A stretch of DNA of 64,000 nucleotides from an uncultured Stenotrophomonas sp. (lineage in GTDB: Bacteria > Pseudomonadota > Gammaproteobacteria > Xanthomonadales > Xanthomonadaceae), in the NCBI RefSeq assembly GCF_945952405.1, contig NZ_CAMFIA010000003.1, positions 62,001 through 126,000 on the forward strand. Direction: 5' to 3'. The notes under the pieces are model-generated. The model was given only the letters and a program-made list of their open reading frames with translations, was not told the origin of the DNA and searched no databases. The stretch's first letter is position 1, and the number at the start of each line of letters is the position of its first letter. Of this stretch, positions 17,260-26,302 are shown one piece after another. A program made the translations under genes and the position numbers.

Positions 17260-18054
17260 TCACACCGCCACCGGCGCCTTGATGGCCGGGTGCGGGTCGT
17301 AGCCGTCGATGCGGATGTCATCGAACTGGAAGCCGAACAGATCGGTCACCGCCGGGTTCAGCCACAGCGTCGGCAGCGCGCGCGGTTCACGCGACAGCTG
17401 CTCGCGCGCCTGCTCGAAGTGGTTCGAATACAGGTGCGCGTCGCCCAGCGTATGCACGAAGTCGCCCACGCCCAGCCCGGTGGCCTGAGCCACCATGTGG
17501 GTGAGCAGCGCGTAGCTGGCGATGTTGAACGGCACGCCGAGGAAGATGTCGCCGCTGCGCTGGTACAGCTGGCAGCTGAGCTTGCCGTCCACCACGTAGA
17601 ACTGGAACAGGTTGTGGCACGGCATCAGCGCCATCTGCGAAAGCTCGCCCACATTCCAGGCGCTGACCACCAGCCGGCGCGAATCCGGGTTGCGCTTGAT
17701 CTCATCGACCAGCCACTGCATCTGGTCGATCTCGCCGCCGTCGGCGGTCGCCCAGCTGCGCCACTGCTTGCCGTATACCGGGCCGAGGTCGCCGTTGGCG
17801 TCGGCCCATTCGTCCCAGATGCGGACCTGGTTGTCCTTCAGGTAGCCGATGTTGGTGTCGCCCTTCAGGAACCACAGCAGCTCATGGATGATCGAGCGCA
17901 GGTGCAGCTTCTTGGTGGTGACCAGCGGGAACCCTTCGTTGAGGTCGAAGCGCATCTGCCAGCCGAACACGCTGCGGGTGCCGGTGCCGGTGCGGTCGCT
18001 CTTCTCGGCGCCGTGTTCCAGCACATGCGACAGCAGGTCCAGGTAGGCCTTCAT
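17260..18054 (-). CDS. thyA: Thymidylate synthase ThyA
   Basis: Converts dUMP to dTMP with methylene-tetrahydrofolate; cytoplasmic dimer. 264 residues, exactly the E. coli length. The catalytic cysteine lies in [12 protein letters not shown], the folate/dUMP residues in [17 protein letters not shown], and the start is MKAYLDLL. The ATG overlaps the lgt stop by four bases, a linkage seen in many gammaproteobacteria. Confidence 0.97.
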   Translation of the reverse strand: MKAYLDLLSHVLEHGAEKSDRTGTGTRSVFGWQMRFDLNEGFPLVTTKKLHLRSIIHELLWFLKGDTNIGYLKDNQVRIWDEWADANGDLGPVYGKQWRSWATADGGEIDQMQWLVDEIKRNPDSRRLVVSAWNVGELSQMALMPCHNLFQFYVVDGKLSCQLYQRSGDIFLGVPFNIASYALLTHMVAQATGLGVGDFVHTLGDAHLYSNHFEQAREQLSREPRALPTLWLNPAVTDLFGFQFDDIRIDGYDPHPAIKAPVAV

Positions 18055-18938
18055 GCCTTGCCCTCGGTGGCCACCGGCAGCTGCGGCTGCAGCACCGGCG
18101 CGCGGCGCGACATCACCAGCAGCACCAGGCCGAAGGCGATCAGCGGCAGGCTGAGGATCTGGCCACGGGTCAGCCAGTCGAAGGCGACGTAGACGCCGTT
18201 GTCGGGCATGCGCACGAACTCCACGGCGAAGCGGAACAGGCCGTACATCAGCGCGAACAGGCCGCCGACCAGGTAGCGATGGCGCGGCTTGGCCGACACC
18301 ACCCACAGCACCACGAACATCACCAGGCCTTCCAGGAAGGCTTCATACAGCTGCGAAGGATGGCGGGCGAACGGATTCAGCGCACCGGTGGCGAACTGCG
18401 CCTGCAGGGTCGCGTGGTCCAGCTGGTTCAACGGAGCCGGCAGCCCGGACGGGAACACCACGCCCCAGGTGCCGTCGGTGTACTTGCCCCACAGCTCGGC
18501 ACCGATGAAGTTGCCGATGCGGCCAAAGCCCAGGCCCAGCGGCACCAGCGGTGCCATGAAGTCCATGGTGTCGAAGAAGTGCAGCCTGTGCTTGCGCGAC
18601 CACCACCAGCAGGCGCCGAGCACGCCGAGCAGGCCGCCGTGGAAGCTCATGCCGCCATCCCACACCTTGAACAGCAGCAGCGGGTTGTGCAGGAAATCGC
18701 CCAGCGCGTAGAACAGCATGTAGCCGATGCGCCCGCCCAGCACCACGCCGAGCATGGCGTAGAACAGCAGGTCGGAGAAGCCATTGGCATCGACCCCCGG
18801 AAGGCGCCCGTCGGCGATGCGCTTGCGGCCCAGCAGCCAGGCGGCGGTGAAACCGAGCAGGTACATGATGCCGTACCAATGCACCTTGATCGGCCCCAGC
18901 GAGAGGGCGATGGGGTCGATGTCGTGGAAATAGATCAT
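18051..18938 (-). CDS. lgt: Prolipoprotein diacylglyceryl transferase Lgt
   Basis: Inner-membrane enzyme that attaches diacylglycerol to the lipobox cysteine of prolipoproteins. 295 residues with seven predicted membrane helices. The FHGGLLG segment and the Lgt signature [14 protein letters not shown] are intact. First gene of lgt-thyA-folA. The window holds several of its predicted clients: LemA, the DUF1287 protein and the immunity-candidate lipoprotein. Confidence 0.96.
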   Translation of the reverse strand: MIYFHDIDPIALSLGPIKVHWYGIMYLLGFTAAWLLGRKRIADGRLPGVDANGFSDLLFYAMLGVVLGGRIGYMLFYALGDFLHNPLLLFKVWDGGMSFHGGLLGVLGACWWWSRKHRLHFFDTMDFMAPLVPLGLGFGRIGNFIGAELWGKYTDGTWGVVFPSGLPAPLNQLDHATLQAQFATGALNPFARHPSQLYEAFLEGLVMFVVLWVVSAKPRHRYLVGGLFALMYGLFRFAVEFVRMPDNGVYVAFDWLTRGQILSLPLIAFGLVLLVMSRRAPVLQPQLPVATEGKA

Positions 18939-18989
18939 GGAAGGTGCCTTGCGGTTGAACGCCTATTCTCGGGCCAGCGCCGCCCCGGC

Positions 18990-19484
18990 TCAACCGAGGA
19001 TCTGCGGCGTGTTCGGCAGGCCGTCATGGTCTGACCGCGTCGAGGCCGGAAAGTGCCCTTCCACCAGGCTGGAGACCTCGTCGATCGCCCCCTGCAGCGC
19101 CCCCACCGGATCGGCGCCGCGCAACCCCTCGCGCAGATGGGTGCAGACCCGCTGCCACTGCGCCGGGGCCACCCGCCCGTGCAGGCCACGGTCGGCGACG
19201 ATCTCGATCGCGTGGTCGGCCAGCAGCAGGTAGATCAGCACCCCGTTGTTATGGGCGGTATCCCAGGTGCGCAGGCGGGCGAAGGCATGCTCGGCAGCCT
19301 GGCGTGGCGTGACCCGGTGCCACAGCGCAGCCAGCGGCAGGTCGGCCTCCACCGCGAACATCACCTGCCCACCATGGCGCTGCTCACCGGCCGCAATGGC
19401 CTCGGTGATCGCCTGCAGGGTGGCCGGCGGGAACGCGCGCCGCACCGACGGGGAGAACACATGACGACACAGACGTTGGATCAT
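18990..19484 (-). CDS. Small TPM-domain protein
   Basis: A 164-residue protein of the TPM_phosphatase family without signal peptide or clear membrane segment. The TPM core runs from about residue 20 to 145; recognisable parts are AHNNGVLIYLLLADHAIEIV and the later GLHGRVAPAQW. It is the last gene of a three-gene set (lemA, YgcG-like, this one), and its start shares one base with the upstream stop (TGATG). TPM proteins act with LemA in membrane or stress functions in some bacteria; the exact role is unknown. The ATG at 19484 is chosen because residues upstream are not conserved in character. Confidence 0.84.
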   Translation of the reverse strand: MIQRLCRHVFSPSVRRAFPPATLQAITEAIAAGEQRHGGQVMFAVEADLPLAALWHRVTPRQAAEHAFARLRTWDTAHNNGVLIYLLLADHAIEIVADRGLHGRVAPAQWQRVCTHLREGLRGADPVGALQGAIDEVSSLVEGHFPASTRSDHDGLPNTPQILG

Positions 19485-20353
19485 CACCAGCCTCCCGAAG
19501 CGCCGCCGCCGCCGGAACGGCCGCCGCCACCGCCCCAACCGCCACCACCGAAGCCTCCCCCTCCGCCGAAACCGCCTCCGCCGCCCCAGCCGCCGCCACC
19601 GGCAAAGCGGCCCGGATGCCCGGACAGCATCGCCACGATCAGGCCGACGACGCCGGCCACCCCGGTGGCCAGCAGGGTCGAGGTGAACAGGAAGGCTGCC
19701 AGCGCCGCCCCGGCGCCGCCGAGCAGGCCGCGCAACGGGCGTGGCACGCGCGCGAACACGCCACGCAGGATGCTGCCGGCAAATACGCCGATGAACAGTG
19801 CCAGGAACCAGGTATCGCCGCCGCCCACCTGTTCGCGTCCCCGATGGGCGCTGACCGGCGCCGGCAACGCCTCACCGTCGATCAGCCTGACCAGCACGGC
19901 AGTGGCATCGGTGATGCCGCCGGCATAATCGCCACTGCGGAAACGCGGCACCAGGTATTCCTGGATGACGCGATTGGCGATGGCATCGGGAATCGCGCCT
20001 TCCAGGCCGTAGCCCGGCTCGATGCGCACGCGCCGGTCATCCTTGGCCACCACCAGCAGCACGCCGTCGTCCACGCCCTTGCGGCCGATCTGCCACTGGT
20101 CGAAGACACGCGTGGTGTACTGCGCGATGTCCTCCGGCTGGGTGCTGGGCACCACCAGCACCTGCAGCTGGCTACCCTTGCGCTGCTGCAGTTCAATCGC
20201 CTGCTGCAGCAGCGCCTGCTTCTGGCCGGCATCCAGCGTGCCGGTGGTATCGACCACCGGCGAATCCAGCGCCGGGATCGGCGCCAGTGGCTGCGCATGC
20301 GACGCCAGCGGCAGCCACAGCAGCAGGGCCAGCAGCGCGGAGGCCAGGCGCAT
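19484..20353 (-). CDS. YgcG-like TPM-domain membrane protein with glycine-rich tail
   Basis: A 289-residue envelope protein. Signal peptide about 1-20 (LLWLPLASHAQ), TPM domain about 30-160 (VVDTTGTLDAGQKQ at its start, GRKGVDDGVLLVVAKDD in the middle), two hydrophobic segments near 183-200 and 215-245, and a C-terminal tail from about 253 made almost wholly of Gly with Trp, Phe and Ser, ending GGGGASGGW. That tail is typical of the YgcG family. It follows lemA by three bases; the LemA-YgcG pairing is conserved widely. Function: envelope stress or membrane remodelling by inference only. Confidence 0.9.
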   Translation of the reverse strand: MRLASALLALLLWLPLASHAQPLAPIPALDSPVVDTTGTLDAGQKQALLQQAIELQQRKGSQLQVLVVPSTQPEDIAQYTTRVFDQWQIGRKGVDDGVLLVVAKDDRRVRIEPGYGLEGAIPDAIANRVIQEYLVPRFRSGDYAGGITDATAVLVRLIDGEALPAPVSAHRGREQVGGGDTWFLALFIGVFAGSILRGVFARVPRPLRGLLGGAGAALAAFLFTSTLLATGVAGVVGLIVAMLSGHPGRFAGGGGWGGGGGFGGGGGFGGGGWGGGGGRSGGGGASGGW

Positions 20354-20356
20354 GGG

Positions 20357-20974
20357 TCAGTGGCCCGGCTGCGGCGCCGGCGGCTGCGGAGCGTTGCCAA
20401 AATCGACCGCCGGCGCGCTGGAGATCTGCGCCTCGTTGTCCACCGTGAAGTTCGGCTTGGTCTTGTAGCCGAAGATCTTGGCGGTGATCACCTGCGGGAA
20501 CGAGCGGATGTAGGTGTTGTAGTCCTGCACCTGCTGGATGTAGCGGCCACGGGCCACGGTGACCCGGTTCTCGGTACCTTCCAGCTGCGCCTGCAGGTCG
20601 CGGAAGTTCTGGTCGGACTTCAGCTGCGGGTAGTTCTCGGTGACCACCAGCAGCCGCGACAGCGCGCTGCCGAGCTCGCCCTGGGCCTGCTGGAACTGCT
20701 TGAGCGAGGCCTCATCGTCGGCGTTGACGTTGATCTGGCCGACCCGCGAGCGGGCATTGGTGACTTCGGTCAGCACGCGCTCTTCCTGGCTGGCGAAGCC
20801 CTTCACGGTCTGCACCAGGTTGGGCACCAGGTCGGCGCGGCGCTTGTACTGGTTGATGACCTCCGACCAGCTCGCCTTGACCGCTTCATCCTTCTGCTGG
20901 ATGGCGTTGTAGCCGCAGCCGGAGAGCAGGGAAGCCAGCAGCAGCAGGGGCAGGACGCGGGTGAACAGGCGCAT
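20357..20974 (-). CDS. lemA: LemA family lipoprotein
   Basis: A 205-residue lipoprotein. The signal ends at the lipobox LLSGC (Cys20), followed by the long alpha-helical LemA domain: NAIQQKDEAVKASWSEVINQ, RRADLVPNLVQTVKGFA, and ENYPQLKSDQNFRDLQAQLE are landmark segments. A Pro-rich tail ends the protein. First gene of the lemA-TPM-TPM set. In this family the helical bundle is thought to face the periplasm. Lgt, encoded nearby, would lipidate it. Confidence 0.93.
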   Translation of the reverse strand: MRLFTRVLPLLLLASLLSGCGYNAIQQKDEAVKASWSEVINQYKRRADLVPNLVQTVKGFASQEERVLTEVTNARSRVGQINVNADDEASLKQFQQAQGELGSALSRLLVVTENYPQLKSDQNFRDLQAQLEGTENRVTVARGRYIQQVQDYNTYIRSFPQVITAKIFGYKTKPNFTVDNEAQISSAPAVDFGNAPQPPAPQPGH

Positions 20975-21264
20975 GGCGGAGGTTCCGGGTGGGCTTGGCG
21001 CCGAGCATGCCATGGTTCGGGTGAAAGACCGGCCATCGGGCGCCGCCCCCTCCGCGGTGGGTTGTTTGCTGGTTCTCTGGGGCTGGCCGGGAGGGTGGGC
21101 TGGCTGGGGTGTCCGCGGCATGGATGCCGCGGCCAAGCCCCCATGAACGGGTTTACGGCGTCCCCCGCCACCGGCCCCCCCCCGCCATCCCACGGAATGC
21201 ACGCTGTTGCTGTTGCAGTGGCCTCGGCGGGTGCAGGGCTGCAAGCCCTGCCGGAACGCCCCCC
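20975..21264. other. 290-bp intergenic region with two hairpins and a dispersed-repeat sequence
   Basis: No gene is seen. An inverted repeat with 9-bp arms lies at 21113-21132, within a stretch (about 21106-21170) that I recall as a common Xanthomonadaceae intergenic repeat (core CCGCGGCATGGATGCCGCGG). A second hairpin with 8-bp arms lies at 21233-21251, 14 bases before the end of the MFS gene, and may be its terminator. Confidence 0.6.
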
Positions 21265-22425
21265 TCAGCAAACCTCGGCCACCACAGCACGCGTCCGCCC
21301 CAGCCACGCCAGCAGCAACCCCGAGGCCGCCAGCATGCCGCCAGCCACCGGTATCGCGGCATAGCCCAGGCCCGAGCTGATCACGGCGCCGCCCAGCGCC
21401 GCGCCCACGGCATTGCCCAGGTTGAACGCGCCCACGTTGATCGACGACGCCAGCCCCGGGGCTTCGGCAGCCGCCTGCATCACCCGGATCTGCAACGGCG
21501 GCACGATCGCAAAGGTCGCCGCACCGAACAGCAGCACGCCGATGGCGGCCGTGGCATGGCTCATGAACGCCAGCGGCAGCACCAACATCAGCAGCGCCAG
21601 GACCGCCAGCAGGATGCGGGTAGCCCCTTCCAGCGACCAGTCGGCCATGCGCCCGCCGATCCCGTTGCCGAAGGTGAAACCGATGCCGATCAGGGCCAGC
21701 GACAGTGCGATGAAGGCATTGGAGGCCCCGGTCAGTTCGGTCAGCACCGGCGCCACGTAGGTATAGAGGGTGAACATCGCACCGGCGCCAAGCACGGTGG
21801 TGGCCATCGCCAACAGCACCTGCGGCTGCAGGATCGCCTTCATCTCGCGGCGCACCTCCGGGCGCGGGCCCGGCGCGGATGCTGGCAACGCCAAGCCCAG
21901 TGCCGTGATCGCAACCAGCCCCAGCGCTGCGGTACCGGCAAAGGACAGGCGCCAGCCCAGCTGCTGCCCGACCCAGGTCGCCAGCGGCACCCCGCCGATG
22001 TTGGCGATGGTCAGGCCCATGAACATGGTGGCCACCGCCGCGGCCTGCTTGTCCTTCGGCACCACGCTGGCCGCGACCAGTGCGCCAATACCGAAGAAGG
22101 CGCCGTGGTTGAGGCTGGTGACCAGCCGCGACAGCAGCAGCAGGCCATAGTTCGGGGCCAGCGCCGACAACAGGTTGCCGACCACGAAGATCGCCATCAG
22201 CAGCATCAGCGCGGTGCGCCTGCCGAAGCGCCCCATCAGCAGGGTCATCACCGGTGCGCCCAGCATCACGCCCACGGCGTAGGCCGTGATCAGCATGCCG
22301 GCAGTGGGAATGTTCACGCCGACGCCGTCGGCAATGACGGGCAGCAGCCCCATCGGGGCAAACTCGGTGGTACCGATGGCGAATGCGCCGACGGCGAGGG
22401 CCAGCAGGGCGGCTCGGGAATTCAT
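21265..22425 (-). CDS. MFS transporter, YdhP/AraJ-like drug or sugar exporter
   Basis: A 386-residue major facilitator of the DHA1 type with 12 predicted helices. The N terminus (FAIGTTEFAPMGLLPVIAD) and the motif-A region (LMGRFGRRTALM) fit the YdhP/AraJ/NepI group of H+-driven exporters. The substrate cannot be told; relatives export arabinose, purine ribosides or drugs. The start ATG ends at 22425. No regulator gene is adjacent; the 255 bases upstream hold a REP and the terC terminator. Confidence 0.86.
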   Translation of the reverse strand: MNSRAALLALAVGAFAIGTTEFAPMGLLPVIADGVGVNIPTAGMLITAYAVGVMLGAPVMTLLMGRFGRRTALMLLMAIFVVGNLLSALAPNYGLLLLSRLVTSLNHGAFFGIGALVAASVVPKDKQAAAVATMFMGLTIANIGGVPLATWVGQQLGWRLSFAGTAALGLVAITALGLALPASAPGPRPEVRREMKAILQPQVLLAMATTVLGAGAMFTLYTYVAPVLTELTGASNAFIALSLALIGIGFTFGNGIGGRMADWSLEGATRILLAVLALLMLVLPLAFMSHATAAIGVLLFGAATFAIVPPLQIRVMQAAAEAPGLASSINVGAFNLGNAVGAALGGAVISSGLGYAAIPVAGGMLAASGLLLAWLGRTRAVVAEVC

Positions 22426-22604
22426 GGGCGGTGTTCCTGCGTGGGGCAGGCCTTGGCAAAGAGAGCGCGTAGCCTGCGCGCATCGTTGCGCCGGATTAAG
22501 CCCCGCAGTGGGGAAACACTGTTGACCGGGGTTCACAAATGACGACCCACGCCCCTGCCCATCGTGCAGGGACCAGCCCCGCCCGGCTGACCGCAGCATG
22601 CGAC

Positions 22605-22627
22605 GCCGAGCAGGGGCTCGGCTCTAC
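22605..22627 (-). repeat. SMAG-type REP, GTAGAGCCGAGC subtype
   Basis: On the minus strand it reads GTAGAGCCGAGC, then CCT, then GCTCGGC. It lies between the MFS gene and the terC terminator. Confidence 0.85.
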
Positions 22628-22641
22628 AAGGCTCCACAACG

Positions 22642-22670
22642 CAGAACCCCCGGCCGGGCCGGGGGTTCTG
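22642..22670 (-). terminator. Terminator hairpin after terC
   Basis: A stem of about 14 bp (CAGAACCCCCGGCC with its complement) ends 10 bases from the terC stop codon. Minus-strand sequence beyond the stem has only a short T-rich run, so it is a GC-heavy, imperfect intrinsic terminator. Confidence 0.7.
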
Positions 22671-22680
22671 GATGACGCGT

Positions 22681-23430
22681 TTACCAGTTGCCGGCGCCCG
22701 GCACGTTGTGCTCGCGTGCGCGGCGGCGCATCAGCAGGTTCAGCCACTCCACCAGCACCGAGAAGCCCATCGCGGCGTAGATGTAGGGCTTGGGCACGTG
22801 CAGGTCCAGGCCATCCAGGATCAGCACCGCACCGATCATCAGGATGAAGGCCAGGGCCAGCATCTTCACGGTCGGGTTGGCGTCGATGAAGCGGCCCAGC
22901 GGATTGGCGGCCAGCAGCATCACCATCACCGACAGCAGGATCGCGGCGACCATCACCGGGATGTGGTCGGCGATGCCGACGGCGGTGATCACCGAGTCCA
23001 GCGAGAACACGATGTCGATCACCGCGATCTGCGCGATCACGTAGCCGAACACGGCCGAGGCCTTGGTGGTGCTGGGGTCTTCATCCTCGCCGCCGCTGAT
23101 CAGTTCCTTGATCTCCATGCAGCCCTTGATGATCAGGAACAGGCCGCCCACGATCAGCACCAGGTCGCGGATGGAGATGCCCATGCCGGCCACGCTGAAC
23201 AGGTTGGCGGACATGTGCGCCAGGTACGCCAGCGACACCAGCAGCGCGATGCGGGTGATGCAGGCCACCGCGATGCCGAGCTTGCGCGCGAACGGGCGGC
23301 GCTCTTCCGGCAGCTTGCTGACCGCGATGGAAATGAACACCAGGTTGTCGATGCCGAGCACGATTTCCAAAGCGCTGAGGGTAAACAGGGTTACCCAGGC
23401 ATTGGGGTCAGCGAGGAACTCAAAGGACAT
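22681..23430 (-). CDS. TerC-family integral membrane protein
   Basis: A 249-residue inner-membrane protein with about seven helices and the TerC signatures: EIVLGIDNLVFISI near residues 22-35 and DIVFSLDSVITAVG near 140-153, each carrying the acidic residue of the paired motif. Members export metal ions (Mn2+) or help membrane-protein insertion; this YgdQ-like length lacks extra domains. An acidic cytoplasmic loop (SGGEDEDPS) lies between helices. It starts 33 bases after the dgkA stop, so the two are probably one transcript. There is no room for a yybP-ykoY riboswitch. Confidence 0.9.
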   Translation of the reverse strand: MSFEFLADPNAWVTLFTLSALEIVLGIDNLVFISIAVSKLPEERRPFARKLGIAVACITRIALLVSLAYLAHMSANLFSVAGMGISIRDLVLIVGGLFLIIKGCMEIKELISGGEDEDPSTTKASAVFGYVIAQIAVIDIVFSLDSVITAVGIADHIPVMVAAILLSVMVMLLAANPLGRFIDANPTVKMLALAFILMIGAVLILDGLDLHVPKPYIYAAMGFSVLVEWLNLLMRRRAREHNVPGAGNW

Positions 23431-23463
23431 GGAAACTCTTCAAGGCAGTGGGGGAATGGGGTT

Positions 23464-23859
23464 TCAGCCGTAGCTGCCGGCCAGTGCGTGCGGAACCACG
23501 ACCAGCGCCCAGCACAGCAGCACGTTCATCATCAGCACGAATACCGCCGCCGAGCCCATGTCCTTGGCGCGCCCGGCCAGCTCGTGGATCTCGCTGCCAT
23601 AGCGTTCGATCACCGCCTCGATGGCCGAGTTGGCCAGCTCCATCGCCAGCACCAGCAGCATCGAGCCGATCAGCAGCGCGCGCTCGACCGGGGTCTGGCC
23701 CAGCCAGATCGCGACCGGGGTCAGCACGATCAGCAGGTACACCTCCAGCCGGAACGAGGACTCGTGCAGCCAGGCGGCACGCAGGCCCTGCCAGGACCAG
23801 CGGGCGGCCTGGAAGATGCGGCGCGGGCCGCGGGGCAGGTGGCCGAACTGATCAGCCAC
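23464..23859 (-). CDS. dgkA: Diacylglycerol kinase DgkA
   Basis: Phosphorylates diacylglycerol to phosphatidic acid at the inner membrane, recycling lipid left by membrane-derived oligosaccharide synthesis. From GTG 23859 the protein has 131 residues (E. coli 122): an amphipathic N terminus, three transmembrane helices and the DgkA active-site stretch ELANSAIEAVIERYGSEIHE followed by KDMGSAAV. A GTG at 23910 would give 148 residues; neither start has a good ribosome site, and I chose the one nearer the family length. Confidence 0.9.
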   Translation of the reverse strand: MADQFGHLPRGPRRIFQAARWSWQGLRAAWLHESSFRLEVYLLIVLTPVAIWLGQTPVERALLIGSMLLVLAMELANSAIEAVIERYGSEIHELAGRAKDMGSAAVFVLMMNVLLCWALVVVPHALAGSYG

Positions 23860-24068
23860 GGGTGGAACATCCAGCAACAGGGGCGCGGCGCAGCGACCGC
23901 TCAGACGCACGGCAGGGAATCATGGGCGCACAGGAATAGGCAGATGGCCGCCATTTTGCCACAAGGCCGCCAGCCATACCCCCGAAGGGCCGGGCGAATG
24001 GCCTGCCCATGGCAAACCACGGCGCGGCCCAGCTCCTATGATGGGTCTCCCCTTCCCTGCTGGAGCGC

Positions 24069-24773
24069 ATGATGTCCCGTCGCCGTACCTGCCTGCTGAT
24101 GCTGGGCCTGCTCACCGCCGCGCCGTTGGCCCAGGCCCTGGACGCGGCCAGGTCGCCGCAGGTACCGGAGCAGGTCTCCAATGTGGCCTGGGCCGGCGAC
24201 ATGGCCCACTTCGCCAGCACCGACCAGACCAATCCGCCGCCGCGCGGCGGCATCGAGTTCATCGGCAGTTCCTCGATCCGCATGTGGGCCAGCCTGGCCG
24301 CCGACTTCCCCGGCCAGCCGGTCTTCAACCGTGGCTTCGGCGGTTCGGAAGTGCGCGACAGCACCTGGTATGCCGACCGCATCGTGGTGCCGTATGCGCC
24401 CTGCAAGGTGTTCTTCTACGCCGGCGACAACGATCTCAACAGCGGCCGCAGCGCCGTGCAGGTCCGTGACGACGTGGTCGCCTTCGTGCAGCGCCTGCAT
24501 CGCGACCTGCCCAGGACCCGGATCGAGTACCTGTCGATCAAGCCAAGCCCGTCGCGTGCGCACCTGCTGCCGGCGATCAACGAGGCCAACACGCTGATCA
24601 AGGCTGCCCTCGCCCGGCTGCCCAATACCGGTTTCACCGACGTCTACACGCCGATGCTCGGCGCCGACGGCCAGCCGGATGCGAAGCTGTTCCGCGAGGA
24701 CATGCTGCACATGACCCCGGCGGGGTATGCGATCTGGACCAAGGCGCTGGCACCGAAGGTGAAGTGCGATTGA
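24069..24773 (+). CDS. Exported SGNH/GDSL hydrolase
   Basis: A 234-residue periplasmic or secreted esterase candidate. Signal peptide about 1-23 (TAAPLAQA). SGNH blocks are recognisable though GDSL itself is altered: block I FIGSSSIRMW with the serine in the GSSS turn, block II GFGGSEV, block III YAGDNDL, and block V DMLHMTPAGY with the Asp-x-x-His pair. The substrate is unknown; similar proteins act on lipids, acetylated sugars or platelet-activating-factor-like esters. A GGAG ribosome site lies 5' of the ATG at 24069; an ATG at 24072 is the alternative. Confidence 0.82.
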   Translation: MMSRRRTCLLMLGLLTAAPLAQALDAARSPQVPEQVSNVAWAGDMAHFASTDQTNPPPRGGIEFIGSSSIRMWASLAADFPGQPVFNRGFGGSEVRDSTWYADRIVVPYAPCKVFFYAGDNDLNSGRSAVQVRDDVVAFVQRLHRDLPRTRIEYLSIKPSPSRAHLLPAINEANTLIKAALARLPNTGFTDVYTPMLGADGQPDAKLFREDMLHMTPAGYAIWTKALAPKVKCD

Positions 24774-24790
24774 GGCAGGCGTGCGTCGGG

Positions 24791-24806
24791 CATGGCGTGG
24801 ATCTAC
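24791..24806 (-). repeat. Decayed SMAG-type REP half
   Basis: The right half (CATGGCGTGGATCTAC) of a GTAGATCCACGC-type REP; the left arm has lost complementarity. Confidence 0.5.
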
Positions 24807-24816
24807 CGTGCTGATC

Positions 24817-24857
24817 GGGGTCAGATCCGTTTTCCATGGGAAAACGGATCTGACCCC
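24817..24857. terminator. Inverted repeat with 19-bp perfect arms between convergent genes
   Basis: Arms 24817-24835 and 24839-24857 (GGGGTCAGATCCGTTTTCC and its complement) are separated by three bases. It lies between the 3' ends of the SGNH hydrolase and the histidine kinase, fitting a bidirectional terminator. Related GGGGTC...GACCCC elements occur at 57787-57825 and 59888-59953, so it also belongs to a repeat family. Confidence 0.8.
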
Positions 24858-24874
24858 AGGCCACAGGCGCCGGC

Positions 24875-26146
24875 TCAGCGGAACACCACCGTCGCTTCGG
24901 TGCCCTGCCCCGGCTCGCTGGCCAGGCTGACCTTCCAGCCGAAGCGGTCGCACAGCCGGCGCACGATCGACAGCCCCAGGCCGGTGCCCTGCGGGCGACT
25001 CGGCTCGGCGCGGTAGAACGGCTCGAAGGCCCGCGCCAACGCCTCGGCGGACATGCCGATGCCGGTATCGCGCACCACCACGCGGTCGCTGTGCACATGC
25101 ACGTCGATGCGCCCTTCGTCGGTGTAGCTGCAGGCATTGCGCACCAGGTTGCTGACCACGACCTGCAACACCCGCGGCGGTGCGTGCAGCTGCACCGGGC
25201 CGTCGCTGTGCAGGTGCACCGACACCGGACGCGTGCCCAGCAGTTCGTTGGCGTTGTCCACTTCGTAGCGGACGATGTCATTGACGTCGAACAGCTCGAT
25301 CTGCGGCTCGACATCGGCCTCGCGGGCCAGGATCAGGAACGCATCGATCACCGCTTCCATGTCACGGCCGGCACGCTGGATGCGCTGCAGGCTGCGCCGC
25401 AGGCGCGGCTGCAGGGTTTCATCACCCAGTGCCATGTCGCTGGCCACGCGGATGACGGTCAGCGGCGTGCGCAGTTCGTGACTGGCATCGCGGGTGAAGT
25501 TGCGCTCGCGCGCAACGTGCGCGCTCACCCGGTTGGCCAGCGAATGCAAGGCCGCCGCCAGCTGCCGGGTCTCGCCCTGCATGTCCGCCGGCAGCTTGTT
25601 CGGTTCCAGGTCGGCCGCCTCGGGGTGGCCCGGATCCCAGCGCGAGACGCGCCGTGCCAGCCAGTTCACCGGCGACACCAGGCGCTTGGAGGCACGGTAG
25701 GTCACCCAGCTGGCGCCGTAGACCGCCAGCAGGGTCAGCAGCACCGGGACGATGCCAAACCAGAACGCCAGCATTTCCGCACGCGAGCGCAGGAACACCA
25801 GGTACAGGCGACCGGCCGGGCGGACATCGACCAGCACCAGCTGATCGTCCTTGGGCAGTTCGTGGAAACCGGGCTCCAGATTGCGCAGGTTGGCCGGCAA
25901 CGACAGCGCCGACTGCCCGCTTTCCAGCAGGTAACCGCGGATGTTCTGGGTATTGGGCGGCGGCTGCACCGGCGATGCCTCGTGCAGCGTCCAGTAATAC
26001 GCCGCTTCCTCGCGCAGGGCGGCACCGACCAGGCTGTGCTTGATCACCAGCGATACCAGCCAGGCACCGAGCAGGATGCCCAGGCTGGCCAGCACTGCCT
26101 GCAGGATGAAGGCGATACGGATCTTGCGCGGCAGGCCGTGCGGCAT
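24875..26146 (-). CDS. Sensor histidine kinase, OmpR-system partner (VgrS/ColS-like)
   Basis: A 423-residue inner-membrane kinase: helix about 12-38, periplasmic sensor about 39-124, helix about 126-149, HAMP-like linker, HisKA with phospho-His223 in RDASHELRTPLT, then the HATPase domain with N box NLVRNACSY, G1 DTGIGM and G2 GTGLGLSIVRR. The periplasmic part has a pair Glu46-Glu47 and other acids but no clean ExxE. With its regulator it resembles the iron-sensing VgrS/VgrR (ColS/ColR) system of Xanthomonas; that match is from memory and not certain. Confidence 0.9.
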   Translation of the reverse strand: MPHGLPRKIRIAFILQAVLASLGILLGAWLVSLVIKHSLVGAALREEAAYYWTLHEASPVQPPPNTQNIRGYLLESGQSALSLPANLRNLEPGFHELPKDDQLVLVDVRPAGRLYLVFLRSRAEMLAFWFGIVPVLLTLLAVYGASWVTYRASKRLVSPVNWLARRVSRWDPGHPEAADLEPNKLPADMQGETRQLAAALHSLANRVSAHVARERNFTRDASHELRTPLTVIRVASDMALGDETLQPRLRRSLQRIQRAGRDMEAVIDAFLILAREADVEPQIELFDVNDIVRYEVDNANELLGTRPVSVHLHSDGPVQLHAPPRVLQVVVSNLVRNACSYTDEGRIDVHVHSDRVVVRDTGIGMSAEALARAFEPFYRAEPSRPQGTGLGLSIVRRLCDRFGWKVSLASEPGQGTEATVVFR

Positions 26147-26211
26147 TGCGGGGTCCCGGTCAGAGCGCTGCGATTATAGGCAGCGCGCCGCGCCGTGCGG
26201 GTGCATGGGCG

Positions 26212-26239
26212 ATGACCGGCGGCAACCCCGGCCGGTCAT
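26212..26239 (-). other. Hairpin in the 156-bp gap between regulator and kinase
   Basis: A 9-bp stem (ATGACCGGC pairing with GCCGGTCAT) with a 10-base loop. It may attenuate transcription so that less kinase than regulator is made, or stabilise the regulator mRNA. Confidence 0.45.
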
Positions 26240-26302
26240 GCCCTGCCCTCGAACGTGGCCGCACTCCGGCCGGGCCTGCAGCTGCACCGGCGCGGGCCCT
26301 GC

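Noticed and set aside
23431..23463. yybP-ykoY manganese riboswitch before terC
   Set aside because: Only 33 bases separate terC from dgkA, too short for the element.
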